Below, in pieces: positions 36,518-44,394 of a DNA stretch of 64,000 nt. The position numbers were made by a program, and so were the translations under genes. The notes beneath the pieces were generated by a model. It was given only the letters and a program-made list of their open reading frames with translations. It had not been told where the DNA came from and ran no database searches. Origin of the DNA: Arcobacter sp. CECT 8986 (GTDB taxonomy: Bacteria > Campylobacterota > Campylobacteria > Campylobacterales > Arcobacteraceae); assembly GCF_004116725.1 (NCBI RefSeq), contig NZ_PDKG01000004.1, forward strand, positions 124,001 through 188,000. The letters run 5' to 3'. Within the stretch, counting starts at the first letter, position 1. Every line of letters begins with the position of its first letter.

Positions 36518-37593
36518 TGGCTGTTTATGAAAAAAAAGAAGCTAGAGTAGCTCCTAATGGTTCAAGAGGTATTTCATATTGGGTAAGAAAAAATCTATTC
36601 TCAAATATTACTAGTTCAATCCTTACTTTTGTATCTTTATACATTTTGTATCTTGTCTTACCACCATTATTAAATTGGTTAATTTTTGATGCAACATGGA
36701 CAGGAACAAAAGAGAATATTACAGGAGATGGAGCAAGATGGATATTTATATATGAAAAGTTCAATCAATTTATATATGGATTTTATCCACAAGAGGAGCA
36801 ATATAGACCAAATCTAATAATTGCACTTTTTATTATCTGCTTTTTTATATTTAAAAAAGTTCCAACTGTTTGTAAATTTGCAATTATAATTCTATTTCCA
36901 GTAGTTTCATTTTTTCTACTTCATGGAGGATTAGGATTAGAAGTTGTTCCCACTACAAAATGGGGAGGATTACTTCTTACTATTGTAGTTGCTTCTGTTG
37001 GTATTGTAGCTTCTTTTCCTATTGGTATTATCTTTGCATTGGGTAGACAATCTAAAATGCCAATTATTAGAACAATATCAATTATTTATATTGAATTCAT
37101 AAGAGGTGTTCCTTTAATTACTCTTTTATTTATGTCTTCTGTAATCCTTCCACTATTTTTCCCAGAAGGTATGGACTTTAATAAACTTCTTAGAGCATTA
37201 ATTGGTATTACACTTTTTCAAGCTGCTTATATAGCAGAAGTTGTAAGGGGTGGATTACAAGCTATTCCTAAAGGTCAATATGAAGCTGCTGATTCAATGG
37301 CACTTTCATACTGGCAATCAATGGGATTAGTTATCTTACCTCAAGCTCTTAAAATATCAATTCCAAATATTGTAGGAGCATTTATTTCACTATTTAAAGA
37401 TACAACACTAGTCTTAATTATTGGATTATTTGATTTACTTGCAATGGTAACATTAACAGCAAAAGATGCAAATTGGCTTGGATTTGAAACAGAAGGATAT
37501 GTCTTTGTAACTTTTATTTACTGGATAATCTGTTTTAGTATGTCTAAATATGCAAAAGTTATTGAAAATAGATACAACACAAACCATAGATAA
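36517..37593 (+). CDS. aapM: General L-amino acid ABC transporter, permease
   Basis: Second permease, 358 residues, paralogous to AapQ. The EAA-type loop reads [20 protein letters not shown]. It has a long N-terminal segment before the conserved helices, as expected for AapM. AAGGAGAG precedes the ATG, which overlaps the AapQ stop. With AapQ it forms the membrane channel. Confidence 0.9.
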   Translation: MAVYEKKEARVAPNGSRGISYWVRKNLFSNITSSILTFVSLYILYLVLPPLLNWLIFDATWTGTKENITGDGARWIFIYEKFNQFIYGFYPQEEQYRPNLIIALFIICFFIFKKVPTVCKFAIIILFPVVSFFLLHGGLGLEVVPTTKWGGLLLTIVVASVGIVASFPIGIIFALGRQSKMPIIRTISIIYIEFIRGVPLITLLFMSSVILPLFFPEGMDFNKLLRALIGITLFQAAYIAEVVRGGLQAIPKGQYEAADSMALSYWQSMGLVILPQALKISIPNIVGAFISLFKDTTLVLIIGLFDLLAMVTLTAKDANWLGFETEGYVFVTFIYWIICFSMSKYAKVIENRYNTNHR

Positions 37594-37607
37594 ATAGGAA
37601 ATATAAT

Positions 37608-38354
37608 ATGAGTAAAATAGAAAATATGATAGAAATAAATCAACTAAATAAATGGTATGGAGATTTTCATGTATTAAAAGATGTAAATCTAAAAGTAAAA
37701 AAAGGTGAAAAAGTTGTTATTTGTGGTCCTTCTGGTTCTGGTAAATCTACAACAATTAGATGTATAAATAGACTTGAACCTTTTCAAGAAGGTGAAATAT
37801 ATGTTAAAGGATTACAATTAACAGAAGATGTTAAAAGAATTAGAGAAGTAAGAACTCATGTGGGTATGGTTTTTCAACACTTTAATCTTTTCCCTCACCT
37901 TTCAATACTTGAAAACCTAATTTTAGCTCCAACTTGGGTATCAAAAGTTCCAAGAAAAGAGGCTATAAAAACTGCAATGCACTATTTAGAAAGAGTAAAA
38001 ATTGCAGAACAAGCGCACAAATACCCAAATCAATTATCAGGTGGACAACAGCAAAGAGTTGCAATAGCAAGATGTCTTTGTTCAAATCCAGATATTATGT
38101 TATTTGATGAACCAACAGCAGCACTAGACCCTGAAATGATTGGTGAAGTATTAGATGTTATGACAGAACTTGCAAAAGATGGTATTACAATGGTTTGTGT
38201 AACACATGAGATGGGATTTGCAAAAAAAGTAGCTGATAGAGTTATATTTATGGATGCTGGTCAAATAGTTGAAGAGAATACTCCAATTGAGTTTTTTGAA
38301 AATCCACAATCAGATAGATTAAAAATGTTCTTAGAACAAATTTTAGACCATTAA
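37608..38354 (+). CDS. aapP: General L-amino acid ABC transporter, ATP-binding protein
   Basis: A 248-residue ATPase of the polar amino-acid family. Walker [10 protein letters not shown] is at 40-48, the Q-loop in [13 protein letters not shown], the signature is [10 protein letters not shown], Walker B is [13 protein letters not shown] and the switch region is CVTHEMGFA. It follows aapM by 14 bases and ends at a hairpin shared with lysE. Confidence 0.94.
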   Translation: MSKIENMIEINQLNKWYGDFHVLKDVNLKVKKGEKVVICGPSGSGKSTTIRCINRLEPFQEGEIYVKGLQLTEDVKRIREVRTHVGMVFQHFNLFPHLSILENLILAPTWVSKVPRKEAIKTAMHYLERVKIAEQAHKYPNQLSGGQQQRVAIARCLCSNPDIMLFDEPTAALDPEMIGEVLDVMTELAKDGITMVCVTHEMGFAKKVADRVIFMDAGQIVEENTPIEFFENPQSDRLKMFLEQILDH

Positions 38355-38355
38355 A

Positions 38356-38379
38356 AAAGTAAGAGTTTTCTCTTACTTT
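38356..38379. terminator. Bidirectional hairpin between aapP and the LysE-type gene
   Basis: AAAGTAAGAG and CTCTTACTTT form a perfect 10-bp stem with a TTTT loop. It sits right after the aapP stop and contains part of the stop codon of the convergent gene. Confidence 0.65.
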
Positions 38380-39016
38380 AACTAAGTGCTAGCCATATAC
38401 CTATAAAAATCATCAAAGTACCTGCTATTTTATTTATCAACCTTACATTAGAACTATCTTGAAGTAATTTCCCCAATGTAACACCTCCTGATGCATAAAT
38501 AATCAAGCATAAAAACTCTATTGTTAATATCATCAAGATTAAAATAGGAAGTTGAGATATCATAGGTAACTTATCATCTATAAAAGGAGGAAGCAATGCT
38601 ATAAAAAAAGCCCAACCTTTTGGATTTGCAATTGCAGTAATAAAACCTTGCATTGCCAAAGATTTTTTAGAAATATTAAATTCGCAATCTTTATCTAAAT
38701 TAAGAGCCATCTTTCCTCTTGAAAGCCACATCATAACTCCTAAATATATCAAATAAGCTCCACCTGCATATTTCAACACAAGAAAAATAGTAGGATATTT
38801 AAGCATAATTGTAGCAACTCCAATAACTGAAGATGTTGCAACTAGCCCTACTCCTATTAATTCTCCAAACATCATAAAAAAAGTCTTTTTTAAACCTATA
38901 CTCATTCCCATACTTAAAGACAATGTCATACACATTCCAGGAGTAATTGAAACAAAGAAAAAAGTGGGAATAAAAACTAAAAGTAGTGTAAAATTTATTA
39001 AATCCAAAATATCCAT
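38378..39016 (-). CDS. LysE/RhtB-family amino-acid exporter
   Basis: A 212-residue inner-membrane protein with about six helices. The N-terminal FFVSITPGMCMTLSLSMGMS and the following GLKKTFFMMFGELIGVGLVA match the LysE/RhtB signature, and FITAIANPKGWAFFIALLPP is the second conserved region. Members export amino acids or homoserine lactones; the substrate here is unknown. Its position facing an amino-acid importer is suggestive but not proof of a linked role. Confidence 0.85.
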   Translation of the reverse strand: MDILDLINFTLLLVFIPTFFFVSITPGMCMTLSLSMGMSIGLKKTFFMMFGELIGVGLVATSSVIGVATIMLKYPTIFLVLKYAGGAYLIYLGVMMWLSRGKMALNLDKDCEFNISKKSLAMQGFITAIANPKGWAFFIALLPPFIDDKLPMISQLPILILMILTIEFLCLIIYASGGVTLGKLLQDSSNVRLINKIAGTLMIFIGIWLALS

Positions 39017-39056
39017 CCTAAAAGCTAGATTATATCAAATCTAAGTAAAATAGAGT

Positions 39057-39446
39057 ATGAAAAAATTAATTTTATATATTTTTATAAACTTATTAACTAT
39101 TAGCTCAATATATGCTTCAAATACAAATATAAAACAAGCTAGAGTTATTGGAGTCTTTGATAAAGATGGAAATGGTGAAAATGTACAGCATATTAGAAAA
39201 ACAAAAGCTGATTATAATGGCATATGTTTTACAAAAATTGTAGTCATTGGAGATTTTTACCATACAAAACCTATTGTTTATATTGGAAAGTCAAAAGGTA
39301 TTTTTCAAAAACAAGAACCAGTCTATAATAAATATAAAATCAAAATAGGCACAATTTTAATCTACAAACATTTTAATGTATCCAAAGGATATGTAAAAAT
39401 TACTCTTGATAATAAACTTTTTGATTATAGAGTTTTTGTAAAATAG
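39057..39446 (+). CDS. Small exported protein of unknown function
   Basis: A 129-residue protein with a clear signal peptide (MKKLILYIFINLLTISSIYA, cut near residue 20). The mature part is basic and beta-rich, with ARVIGVFDKDGNGENVQHIR and YIGKSKGIFQKQEPVYN. No cofactor motif was seen; one cysteine occurs in GICFTKI. It is divergent from the LysE gene and stands alone before the large intergenic region. Confidence 0.6.
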   Translation: MKKLILYIFINLLTISSIYASNTNIKQARVIGVFDKDGNGENVQHIRKTKADYNGICFTKIVVIGDFYHTKPIVYIGKSKGIFQKQEPVYNKYKIKIGTILIYKHFNVSKGYVKITLDNKLFDYRVFVK

Positions 39447-39552
39447 TTCTAATTTTTGATAATTTTGTAAAGAGTAAAATAAATAATAATTTTGGTAATT
39501 CATCACTTTATTTTGACATATTCTGATTTTTTTTTAAAATTTTTCATAAAAA

Positions 39553-39574
39553 ATGCAAAATTTATGCAAAATTT
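39553..39574. repeat. Tandem 11-bp repeat upstream of the candidate small RNA
   Basis: ATGCAAAATTT occurs twice with no gap. The 11-bp period is one turn of DNA, so a protein could bind both copies on one face. It ends 30 bases before the FNR-type box at 39605. Confidence 0.5.
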
Positions 39575-39604
39575 ATATAAACATCACAAAAATATCACCT
39601 TGAT

Positions 39605-39646
39605 TTGATATAAATCAATTATATAATTTTTAAAAGGTTATATAAT
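39605..39646 (+). promoter_or_regulatory. FNR-type promoter of the candidate small RNA
   Basis: TTGAT-ATAA-ATCAA (39605-39618) is a perfect FNR consensus inverted repeat. TATAAT at 39641-39646 is a perfect -10 box. The deduced start is 39653, putting the box centre at -41.5, the same geometry as at napA. No protein-coding gene with normal signals follows. Confidence 0.75.
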
Positions 39647-39652
39647 TACGAT

Positions 39653-39780
39653 TAAAGAAGTTAAGTGTTTATAAATGTCTCCTTCCCTACATAATAAATC
39701 TAACTTCAACTTCTTTATTCTTCCCAATTCTCTCTTTATATCATTCTCATTCCTAACTTAAATAAAGAGAGAATTTTTTT
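39653..39780 (+). ncRNA. Candidate FNR-controlled small RNA with C/U-rich loops
   Basis: About 128 nt. TAAAGAAGTT at 39653-39662 pairs with AACTTCTTTA at 39708-39717, enclosing a loop with TCTCCTTCCCTAC (39678-39690). A second unpaired pyrimidine stretch (TTCTTCCC, 39718-39725) precedes a 14-bp terminator stem with seven T. C/U-rich single-stranded stretches are what repressing small RNAs use to cover ribosome binding sites. TCTCCTT is complementary to AAGGAGA in front of napA and of aapM. The strand is clear from promoter and terminator polarity. An ORF of 28 codons (39675-39761) has no ribosome binding site and is a less likely product. Confidence 0.65.
39726..39780 (+). terminator. Intrinsic terminator of the candidate small RNA
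   Basis: AATTCTCTCTTTAT (39726-39739) and ATAAAGAGAGAATT (39762-39775) pair over 14 bp with a 22-base loop, and T continues to 39780. The orientation is plus. Confidence 0.85.
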
Positions 39781-39811
39781 AAGAAGCTCATCAAATATTT
39801 TGATAAAAAAG

Positions 39812-39849
39812 ATGCGAATAAATTATAAAAAATGCGAATTTCTTATAAA
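39812..39849. repeat. Two 20-bp-spaced copies of ATGCGAAT-N3-TTATAAA
   Basis: The units lie at 39812-39829 and 39832-39849, with the first base of each 20 bp apart, two helical turns. They lie between two terminators, where no gene is evident. They could be a tandem protein-binding site. Confidence 0.45.
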
Positions 39850-39851
39850 CT

Positions 39852-39877
39852 AAAAGGAAACCGACGGGTTTCCTTTT
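39852..39877. terminator. Terminator of serS (bidirectional)
   Basis: AAAAGGAAACC and GGTTTCCTTTT form a perfect 11-bp stem with a GACG tetraloop, flanked by T or A runs. It lies 2 bases beyond the serS stop, and on the plus strand gives a second stop after the small RNA. Confidence 0.88.
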
Positions 39878-39879
39878 TT

Positions 39880-41124
39880 TTACATATATTTTTCTAAAAC
39901 TGTAGGTATTTTGATAGTTCCATCTTCTTGTTGATAGTTTTCCATAATTGCAACTAATGTTCTACCAACTGCTAATGAAGATCCATTTAATGTGTGAGTT
40001 AAGATATTTTTCTTTCCATCTTTGTATCTTATTTTTGCTCTTCTACTTTGGAATTCTCTCGTATTTGAAATTGAAGAGATTTCTCTATATTTATTTTGAC
40101 CTGGTAACCAAACTTCTAAATCTATTGTTTTGGCTGCACTAAATCCTAAATCACCAGTACAAAGCATTACTTTTTGGTGAGCTAAACCTAAAGAAGTTAA
40201 TAAATCACTTGCACAATTTACCATTTTTTCAAAAACTTCATCAGATTGTTCTGGTTTAGTAATTGCAACCATCTCTACTTTATCAAATTGATGTTGTCTA
40301 ATTAATCCCCTTGTATCTCTTCCAGCACTTCCAGCTTCTTTTCTAAAGCAAGGAGTATAAGATGTAAGTAACATTGGTAATTCATCTGATGATAATATTT
40401 CATCATTATATAGATTAGTTAAACTAACTTCAGCTGTTGGAATTAAATATAAATCTTCTCCATCAATTTTAAATAAATCATCTTCAAATTTTGGTAATTG
40501 ACCTGTACCTTGTAATGTATTAGAGTTTGCCATAAATGGAACATACCACTCTTCAAAACCTCTTTGTCTATTGAAGTCAAGCATATAGTTAATTAATGCT
40601 CTTTCAAGTCTTGCTGCTGTTCCTCTCATTGCTGAGAATCTAGATTTTGCAAGTTTTACACCTCTTTCAAAATCTAACCAACCATTTTGTTCACCTAAAT
40701 CCCAATGCTCTTTTGGTTCAAAAGAAAATTGTGGTTTCTCACCAACTGTTGCAATAACAACATTTTCTTCTTCATCTTGTCCATTTGGAACTTCTTCATC
40801 TGGTAAATTAGGAATTGATAATGCAATTGAAGTTAATTCATCTTCTAATTGTCTAACTTCTTCTTCTAAAACTTGTTTTTTATTTTTTAATTCATTGATA
40901 TTTGCTTGTAAAGGAGCAATATCAAGTCCTTCTTTTTTGTATCTTCCAAACTCTTTAGATAATTTATTTTGTTCAGCTGTAACATCTTCCATTTGTTGTC
41001 TTTTCTCTTTTGCTTGTTCAGAGATAGCTTTTAAATTATCTAAAGTTTTTTGTTCTACTTTTTTTCTAAGTAGTGCATTTGCAGTTGCTTCAAAATCTTT
41101 TTGTAATGCTTTTATATCAATCAT
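39880..41124 (-). CDS. serS: Seryl-tRNA synthetase
   Basis: Charges tRNA-Ser (and tRNA-Sec) with serine. The N-terminal ~110 residues form the tRNA-binding coiled coil. Class II motifs appear as [20 protein letters not shown] (motif 2) and the motif 3 region [32 protein letters not shown] and [15 protein letters not shown] bind the substrate. Length 414 is normal. It is alone on the minus strand with a strong terminator. Confidence 0.97.
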   Translation of the reverse strand: MIDIKALQKDFEATANALLRKKVEQKTLDNLKAISEQAKEKRQQMEDVTAEQNKLSKEFGRYKKEGLDIAPLQANINELKNKKQVLEEEVRQLEDELTSIALSIPNLPDEEVPNGQDEEENVVIATVGEKPQFSFEPKEHWDLGEQNGWLDFERGVKLAKSRFSAMRGTAARLERALINYMLDFNRQRGFEEWYVPFMANSNTLQGTGQLPKFEDDLFKIDGEDLYLIPTAEVSLTNLYNDEILSSDELPMLLTSYTPCFRKEAGSAGRDTRGLIRQHQFDKVEMVAITKPEQSDEVFEKMVNCASDLLTSLGLAHQKVMLCTGDLGFSAAKTIDLEVWLPGQNKYREISSISNTREFQSRRAKIRYKDGKKNILTHTLNGSSLAVGRTLVAIMENYQQEDGTIKIPTVLEKYM

Positions 41125-41232
41125 AATTAATCTTTCACCATTAAATTTTTCGCAATTATATCTAAATTTTACTTTACCCTATTTTTGGTTGTCATGTTTA
41201 GTGCATTTTTAAGTCTTTACTCAATATTAAAT

Positions 41233-41252
41233 GATTATAATTCTCAAAATTA
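41233..41252 (+). promoter_or_regulatory. Fur-like operator with embedded -10 box (copy 1)
   Basis: A 20-base element identical to 59377-59396. TATAAT (41236-41241) is the -10 box, giving a start near 41248. Read on the minus strand the element contains TTTTGAGAATTATAATC, close to classical Fur boxes. A repressor here would cover the -10 region. Confidence 0.6.
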
Positions 41253-41267
41253 AATCAAGGGTTATAT

Positions 41268-41588
41268 TTGTTGGATTTCATAATAAAAAAATATGCACAA
41301 CTTTCAATTCCTGAAGAAAGTGGTAAGAAAATTGGTCTTTTTAGAACAATATGTTCTATTTTTGGAGGATTAATTGTAGCTTATTTAAGTATGTGTTTAC
41401 TTGTATTTATTATTCCAGGAACTCCAGGAGAATCTATTATTATTCCATTGATGTTTAATACATTTGCTTGGGCAATAACTGCACTTTGGATAAGCCTTTC
41501 AGAATCTAAGTTAATTGCTTTAAAAAGAGTGATTTTTCCAACTATTTTATTATCAATACTAATATCATTTTTTTTAATAGGAAACTAA
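41268..41588 (+). CDS. DUF3649-like small membrane protein (copy 1)
   Basis: A 106-residue protein with two to three membrane helices. GLFRTICSIFGGLIVAYLSM and FNTFAWAITALWISLSESK match the DUF3649 pattern, a protein found next to PepSY-TM genes in siderophore clusters. The start is TTG at 41268 after AAGGG; its alignment with the ATG-started paralogue at 56937 supports it. The next gene begins 1 base after the stop. Function unknown; probably part of the PepSY-TM complex. Confidence 0.75.
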   Translation: MLDFIIKKYAQLSIPEESGKKIGLFRTICSIFGGLIVAYLSMCLLVFIIPGTPGESIIIPLMFNTFAWAITALWISLSESKLIALKRVIFPTILLSILISFFLIGN

Positions 41589-41589
41589 T

Positions 41590-43152
41590 ATGCAAGATTA
41601 TTCATCAAAACTATTTAAACAAAGACTTCAAAGAGTTCATATAATCGTTGGAGTTTGCGCATCTATTTTTATGTATATTGCAGTGTTTTTTGGAATATTT
41701 GCTATTTTATTACCATATATTCAAACATGGGAAAAACCATCAAGACATTTTGAAGTTGCAAATATTAAAAATATAGATTACTCTTCTATGATTGACCCTA
41801 TTATTTCAGATGCTGATTTTCCTAAAAATAATATAGTTATTACTCTACCTGGATATCACAATGACCCTGCTTTAAAAATTTCACACCAATTTGTAGAACC
41901 AATTGTATTTAATCCAAATACAAAAAAGCAAATAAAAGATGAAGAGGATATTTCAGAACTTGCATGGTTTTTAAATAGTATGCATTATGGAAGACCTTTG
42001 AAAACTTTTGGATATTTGCTTTTTGGATTTGTTGCTGTAAGTGTTATGTTTTTAATAATTGGAGGTTTGATTCAAGTTAGTATCATAAAATACAAAAATA
42101 AAGGTAAAAATCAACAAAGTAAATTTTCAAAATGGCATAGAAAAATTTTCACGTGGCTTTTTGCACCTTTTATTATCGTTACTCTTACAGGAGCGATGAT
42201 GAATATAGGTTATACTGGTTCTTCACTTATGACATATATTACATCAAAAGGTGAAACTTCAAATATTGGTGTACTTTTAGCTCCTGTTTTAGAGCCTGAA
42301 AAAAAACCAATTGTAAGAAAAAATGATAATGTAGAAATGCTTAAAATAAATGAACTTATAAAAAAAGCACAAAAGATAAACCCTAATATAAATTTTGAGA
42401 AGATTGTTTTAATAAATTGGAAAGACTCTAGTGCAAGAGTAGAACTAAGTGGATACAACCCTAAACTTCCATTTTTAAATGGAGTCTTTAATAAACCTAC
42501 TGTGATTTTAAGTGGTGTTGATGGAAAACTTATTCAAAATATAAAAGTATTAGATAAACACTGGTCTGTTTTATTCACAGATAGTATGTACTTTTTACAT
42601 CTTCTTTTTGGTGTAGATATATTTATTAGATTATTAATTGCAATAATAATGGGAATTTGTGCAGTTGCAATTGGATTTGGTGTTATGCTATTTTTAGAGA
42701 AAAAAGCCAAAAAATTTGAAAATAAAACTACTTTTTATCATTGGTATGGAAAATTATGCCTTGCAAGTATGATTGGAGTTATTCCTGCAACTGGTTTTAT
42801 ATTTTTACTTCAATGGCTTCTTCCTTTTGATTTAGAAAATAGACTTATTATTCAAAAAGGACTATTTTTTATATCTTGGATAGCTACATTTACATATGCT
42901 TTTTATGAAACAAACTCTTATAAAACAGCTAAAAACTTTTTTTATTTAGCTTCAATACTATTTTTAATAACACCAATTGTTCACTTTATATCAAGTGGAT
43001 ATTGGCCAATTGATTTGATAAATAATAGTATGAATATTATTTTATGTGTTGATATTGCACTATTTTTATTTGGATTGGCTCTTTTTATTTTAGCAGTTAA
43101 ACTTCCTAAAAATAGAGCAAATGCCAAAAAATTTTTTAATGCAAAAGTATAA
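41590..43152 (+). CDS. PepSY-associated membrane protein, possible ferrisiderophore reductase (copy 1)
   Basis: A 520-residue inner-membrane protein of the PepSY_TM group. Conserved blocks are RVHIIVGVCASIFMYIAVFF with H17, YIQTWEKPSRHF, NSMHYGRPLKTFGYLLFG, KWHRKIFTWLFAPF and FLHLLFGVDIF. Relatives such as Pseudomonas FoxB bind heme through membrane histidines and reduce ferric siderophores. The several histidines placed at helix ends fit that. It is the central gene of a three-gene set duplicated at 56937-59303. Confidence 0.8.
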   Translation: MQDYSSKLFKQRLQRVHIIVGVCASIFMYIAVFFGIFAILLPYIQTWEKPSRHFEVANIKNIDYSSMIDPIISDADFPKNNIVITLPGYHNDPALKISHQFVEPIVFNPNTKKQIKDEEDISELAWFLNSMHYGRPLKTFGYLLFGFVAVSVMFLIIGGLIQVSIIKYKNKGKNQQSKFSKWHRKIFTWLFAPFIIVTLTGAMMNIGYTGSSLMTYITSKGETSNIGVLLAPVLEPEKKPIVRKNDNVEMLKINELIKKAQKINPNINFEKIVLINWKDSSARVELSGYNPKLPFLNGVFNKPTVILSGVDGKLIQNIKVLDKHWSVLFTDSMYFLHLLFGVDIFIRLLIAIIMGICAVAIGFGVMLFLEKKAKKFENKTTFYHWYGKLCLASMIGVIPATGFIFLLQWLLPFDLENRLIIQKGLFFISWIATFTYAFYETNSYKTAKNFFYLASILFLITPIVHFISSGYWPIDLINNSMNIILCVDIALFLFGLALFILAVKLPKNRANAKKFFNAKV

Positions 43153-43161
43153 AGGAAAAAA

Positions 43162-43650
43162 ATGAACTTTTTAAAAACATTAATGTTTATAGCTTTTATA
43201 ACTATAAATTTATCTGCTCATGAGTTATTAGTTGATATTGTAAATAATAAAAATAATACAATCACAGTAAAAGCACAATTTGATACAAAACAAAAAGCAT
43301 CAGAAGCAATGCTTAAAGTTGAATCACTAGTATCAGGAGAACTACTATATAAAAAAAGATTACCTTATGAGAGCCAATTAACTATAAAGATTCCAAAAGA
43401 GCAGTATCAAATTGTAATAGATGCAGGAGAAGAACAAATAGTAAAAGAAGGTATTGCTCCAAATGAAGGTTTTAGTAAATTTGCTACAAAAGAGGTTTTA
43501 GAAAAACTATCAAAAAATAAAGAAGACCATGAGGATTTAAGTAATACTCTTATCATCTTTTTATTTATAGGTTTTATTCTTATTCTTTTAGCTATATATT
43601 TTAGTGCAAAAAATACAAATAGAATTATCAAAGAATTAAAGGATATATAA
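43162..43650 (+). CDS. Exported protein with C-terminal membrane anchor (copy 1)
   Basis: A 162-residue protein with signal peptide (cut near LSAHE, about residue 19), a beta-rich periplasmic domain (HELLVDIVNNKNNTITVKAQ, IVIDAGEEQIVKEGIAP), and a C-terminal helix (about 128-148). The domain resembles DUF4198/carboxypeptidase-like folds of metal-uptake accessory proteins, but I cannot assign it firmly. It follows the PepSY-TM gene by 9 bases and has a paralogue at 58821. Confidence 0.65.
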   Translation: MNFLKTLMFIAFITINLSAHELLVDIVNNKNNTITVKAQFDTKQKASEAMLKVESLVSGELLYKKRLPYESQLTIKIPKEQYQIVIDAGEEQIVKEGIAPNEGFSKFATKEVLEKLSKNKEDHEDLSNTLIIFLFIGFILILLAIYFSAKNTNRIIKELKDI

Positions 43651-43654
43651 TTTT

Positions 43655-43695
43655 ATAATAACAATTATCAATATTAAGTATTTATTGGTTAAAAT
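43655..43695 (+). promoter_or_regulatory. Promoter of the first iron-island response regulator, with Fur-like site
   Basis: ATAATAACAATTATCAATATT (43655-43675, given here as positions and 21 bases split: ATAATAACAATT, ATCAATATT around T) resembles a Fur box. TAAAAT at 43690-43695 is the -10 box. The deduced start, 43702, is the A of the ATG, so the mRNA would be leaderless. Confidence 0.45.
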
Positions 43696-43701
43696 TTTTT
43701 C

Positions 43702-44394
43702 ATGAGTTTAAATGAATTTAAAAATATGAAGCTATTATATGTGGAAGATGAAGTAAATATAAGAAAATATGCTATGTCATACTTTAATAGACTTTTTAAT
43801 AAAACATATGAAGCTTCAAATGCATTAGATGCTTATGAAATATTTCTAGAGCATAAACCACAAATTATTGTAACAGATATAAAGATGTCAAAAACTTCTG
43901 GTTTAGAGTTTATAAAAAAAGTAAGAGAGATTGATAATAAGTGCCAAATTATTGTACTTTCTGCTTTTTTAGATACAAAATATTTACTTGATGCTATTAG
44001 TTTAAATCTTGTAAAATATCTAACTAAACCAATTAAGCATGATGAATTATATCTTGCACTATGTGATTGTGCAAAAAATATTATAAACCAAAATAAAAAA
44101 TTAGTTTATTTCTCAAATGATTCATATTTTGACTATATCAATAAAAATCTATATTTAAAGAATGTCCAACAAAAAATCACACCAAAAGAGCTTAGTTTTC
44201 TTGAATTACTAATTGAGAATAAAAATAGAACTATTAGTTATCAAGAGATTGAAAACTATATTTGGTATGACTCAATTATGAGTGATAATGCTTTAAGACT
44301 TCTTGTAAAAAAATTAAGAAAAAAACTTCCAGATAATACTTTAGAAAATATTGCAAGAACTGGATATAAGATTAATTTATACGATAATCAATGA
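43702..44394 (+). CDS. OmpR-type response regulator (copy 1)
   Basis: A 230-residue regulator. The receiver has E15/D16 in YVEDE, phospho-acceptor D59 in VTDIKMSK, and lysine in LTKPIKHDEL. The C-terminal winged helix includes ITPKELSFLELLIENKNRTI and NIARTGYKI. There is no Shine-Dalgarno sequence; the -10 box ends 6 bases before the ATG. It overlaps the kinase gene by 4 bases (ATGA). It is paralogous to the regulator at 49996. Its location between iron-uptake genes points to control of the neighbouring receptor. Confidence 0.88.
   Translation: MSLNEFKNMKLLYVEDEVNIRKYAMSYFNRLFNKTYEASNALDAYEIFLEHKPQIIVTDIKMSKTSGLEFIKKVREIDNKCQIIVLSAFLDTKYLLDAISLNLVKYLTKPIKHDELYLALCDCAKNIINQNKKLVYFSNDSYFDYINKNLYLKNVQQKITPKELSFLELLIENKNRTISYQEIENYIWYDSIMSDNALRLLVKKLRKKLPDNTLENIARTGYKINLYDNQ

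Noticed and set aside
39675-39761. A 28-codon open frame inside the candidate small RNA
   Set aside because: No ribosome binding site, it ends inside the terminator loop, and its codons are mostly imposed by the pyrimidine-rich RNA. It is kept as an alternative, not called as a gene.
39790-39804. ATCAAA-TAT-TTTGAT inverted repeat as another FNR box
   Set aside because: The half-sites are in the wrong orientation (ATCAA first), and no -10 box is placed for it; probably a chance AT-rich palindrome.
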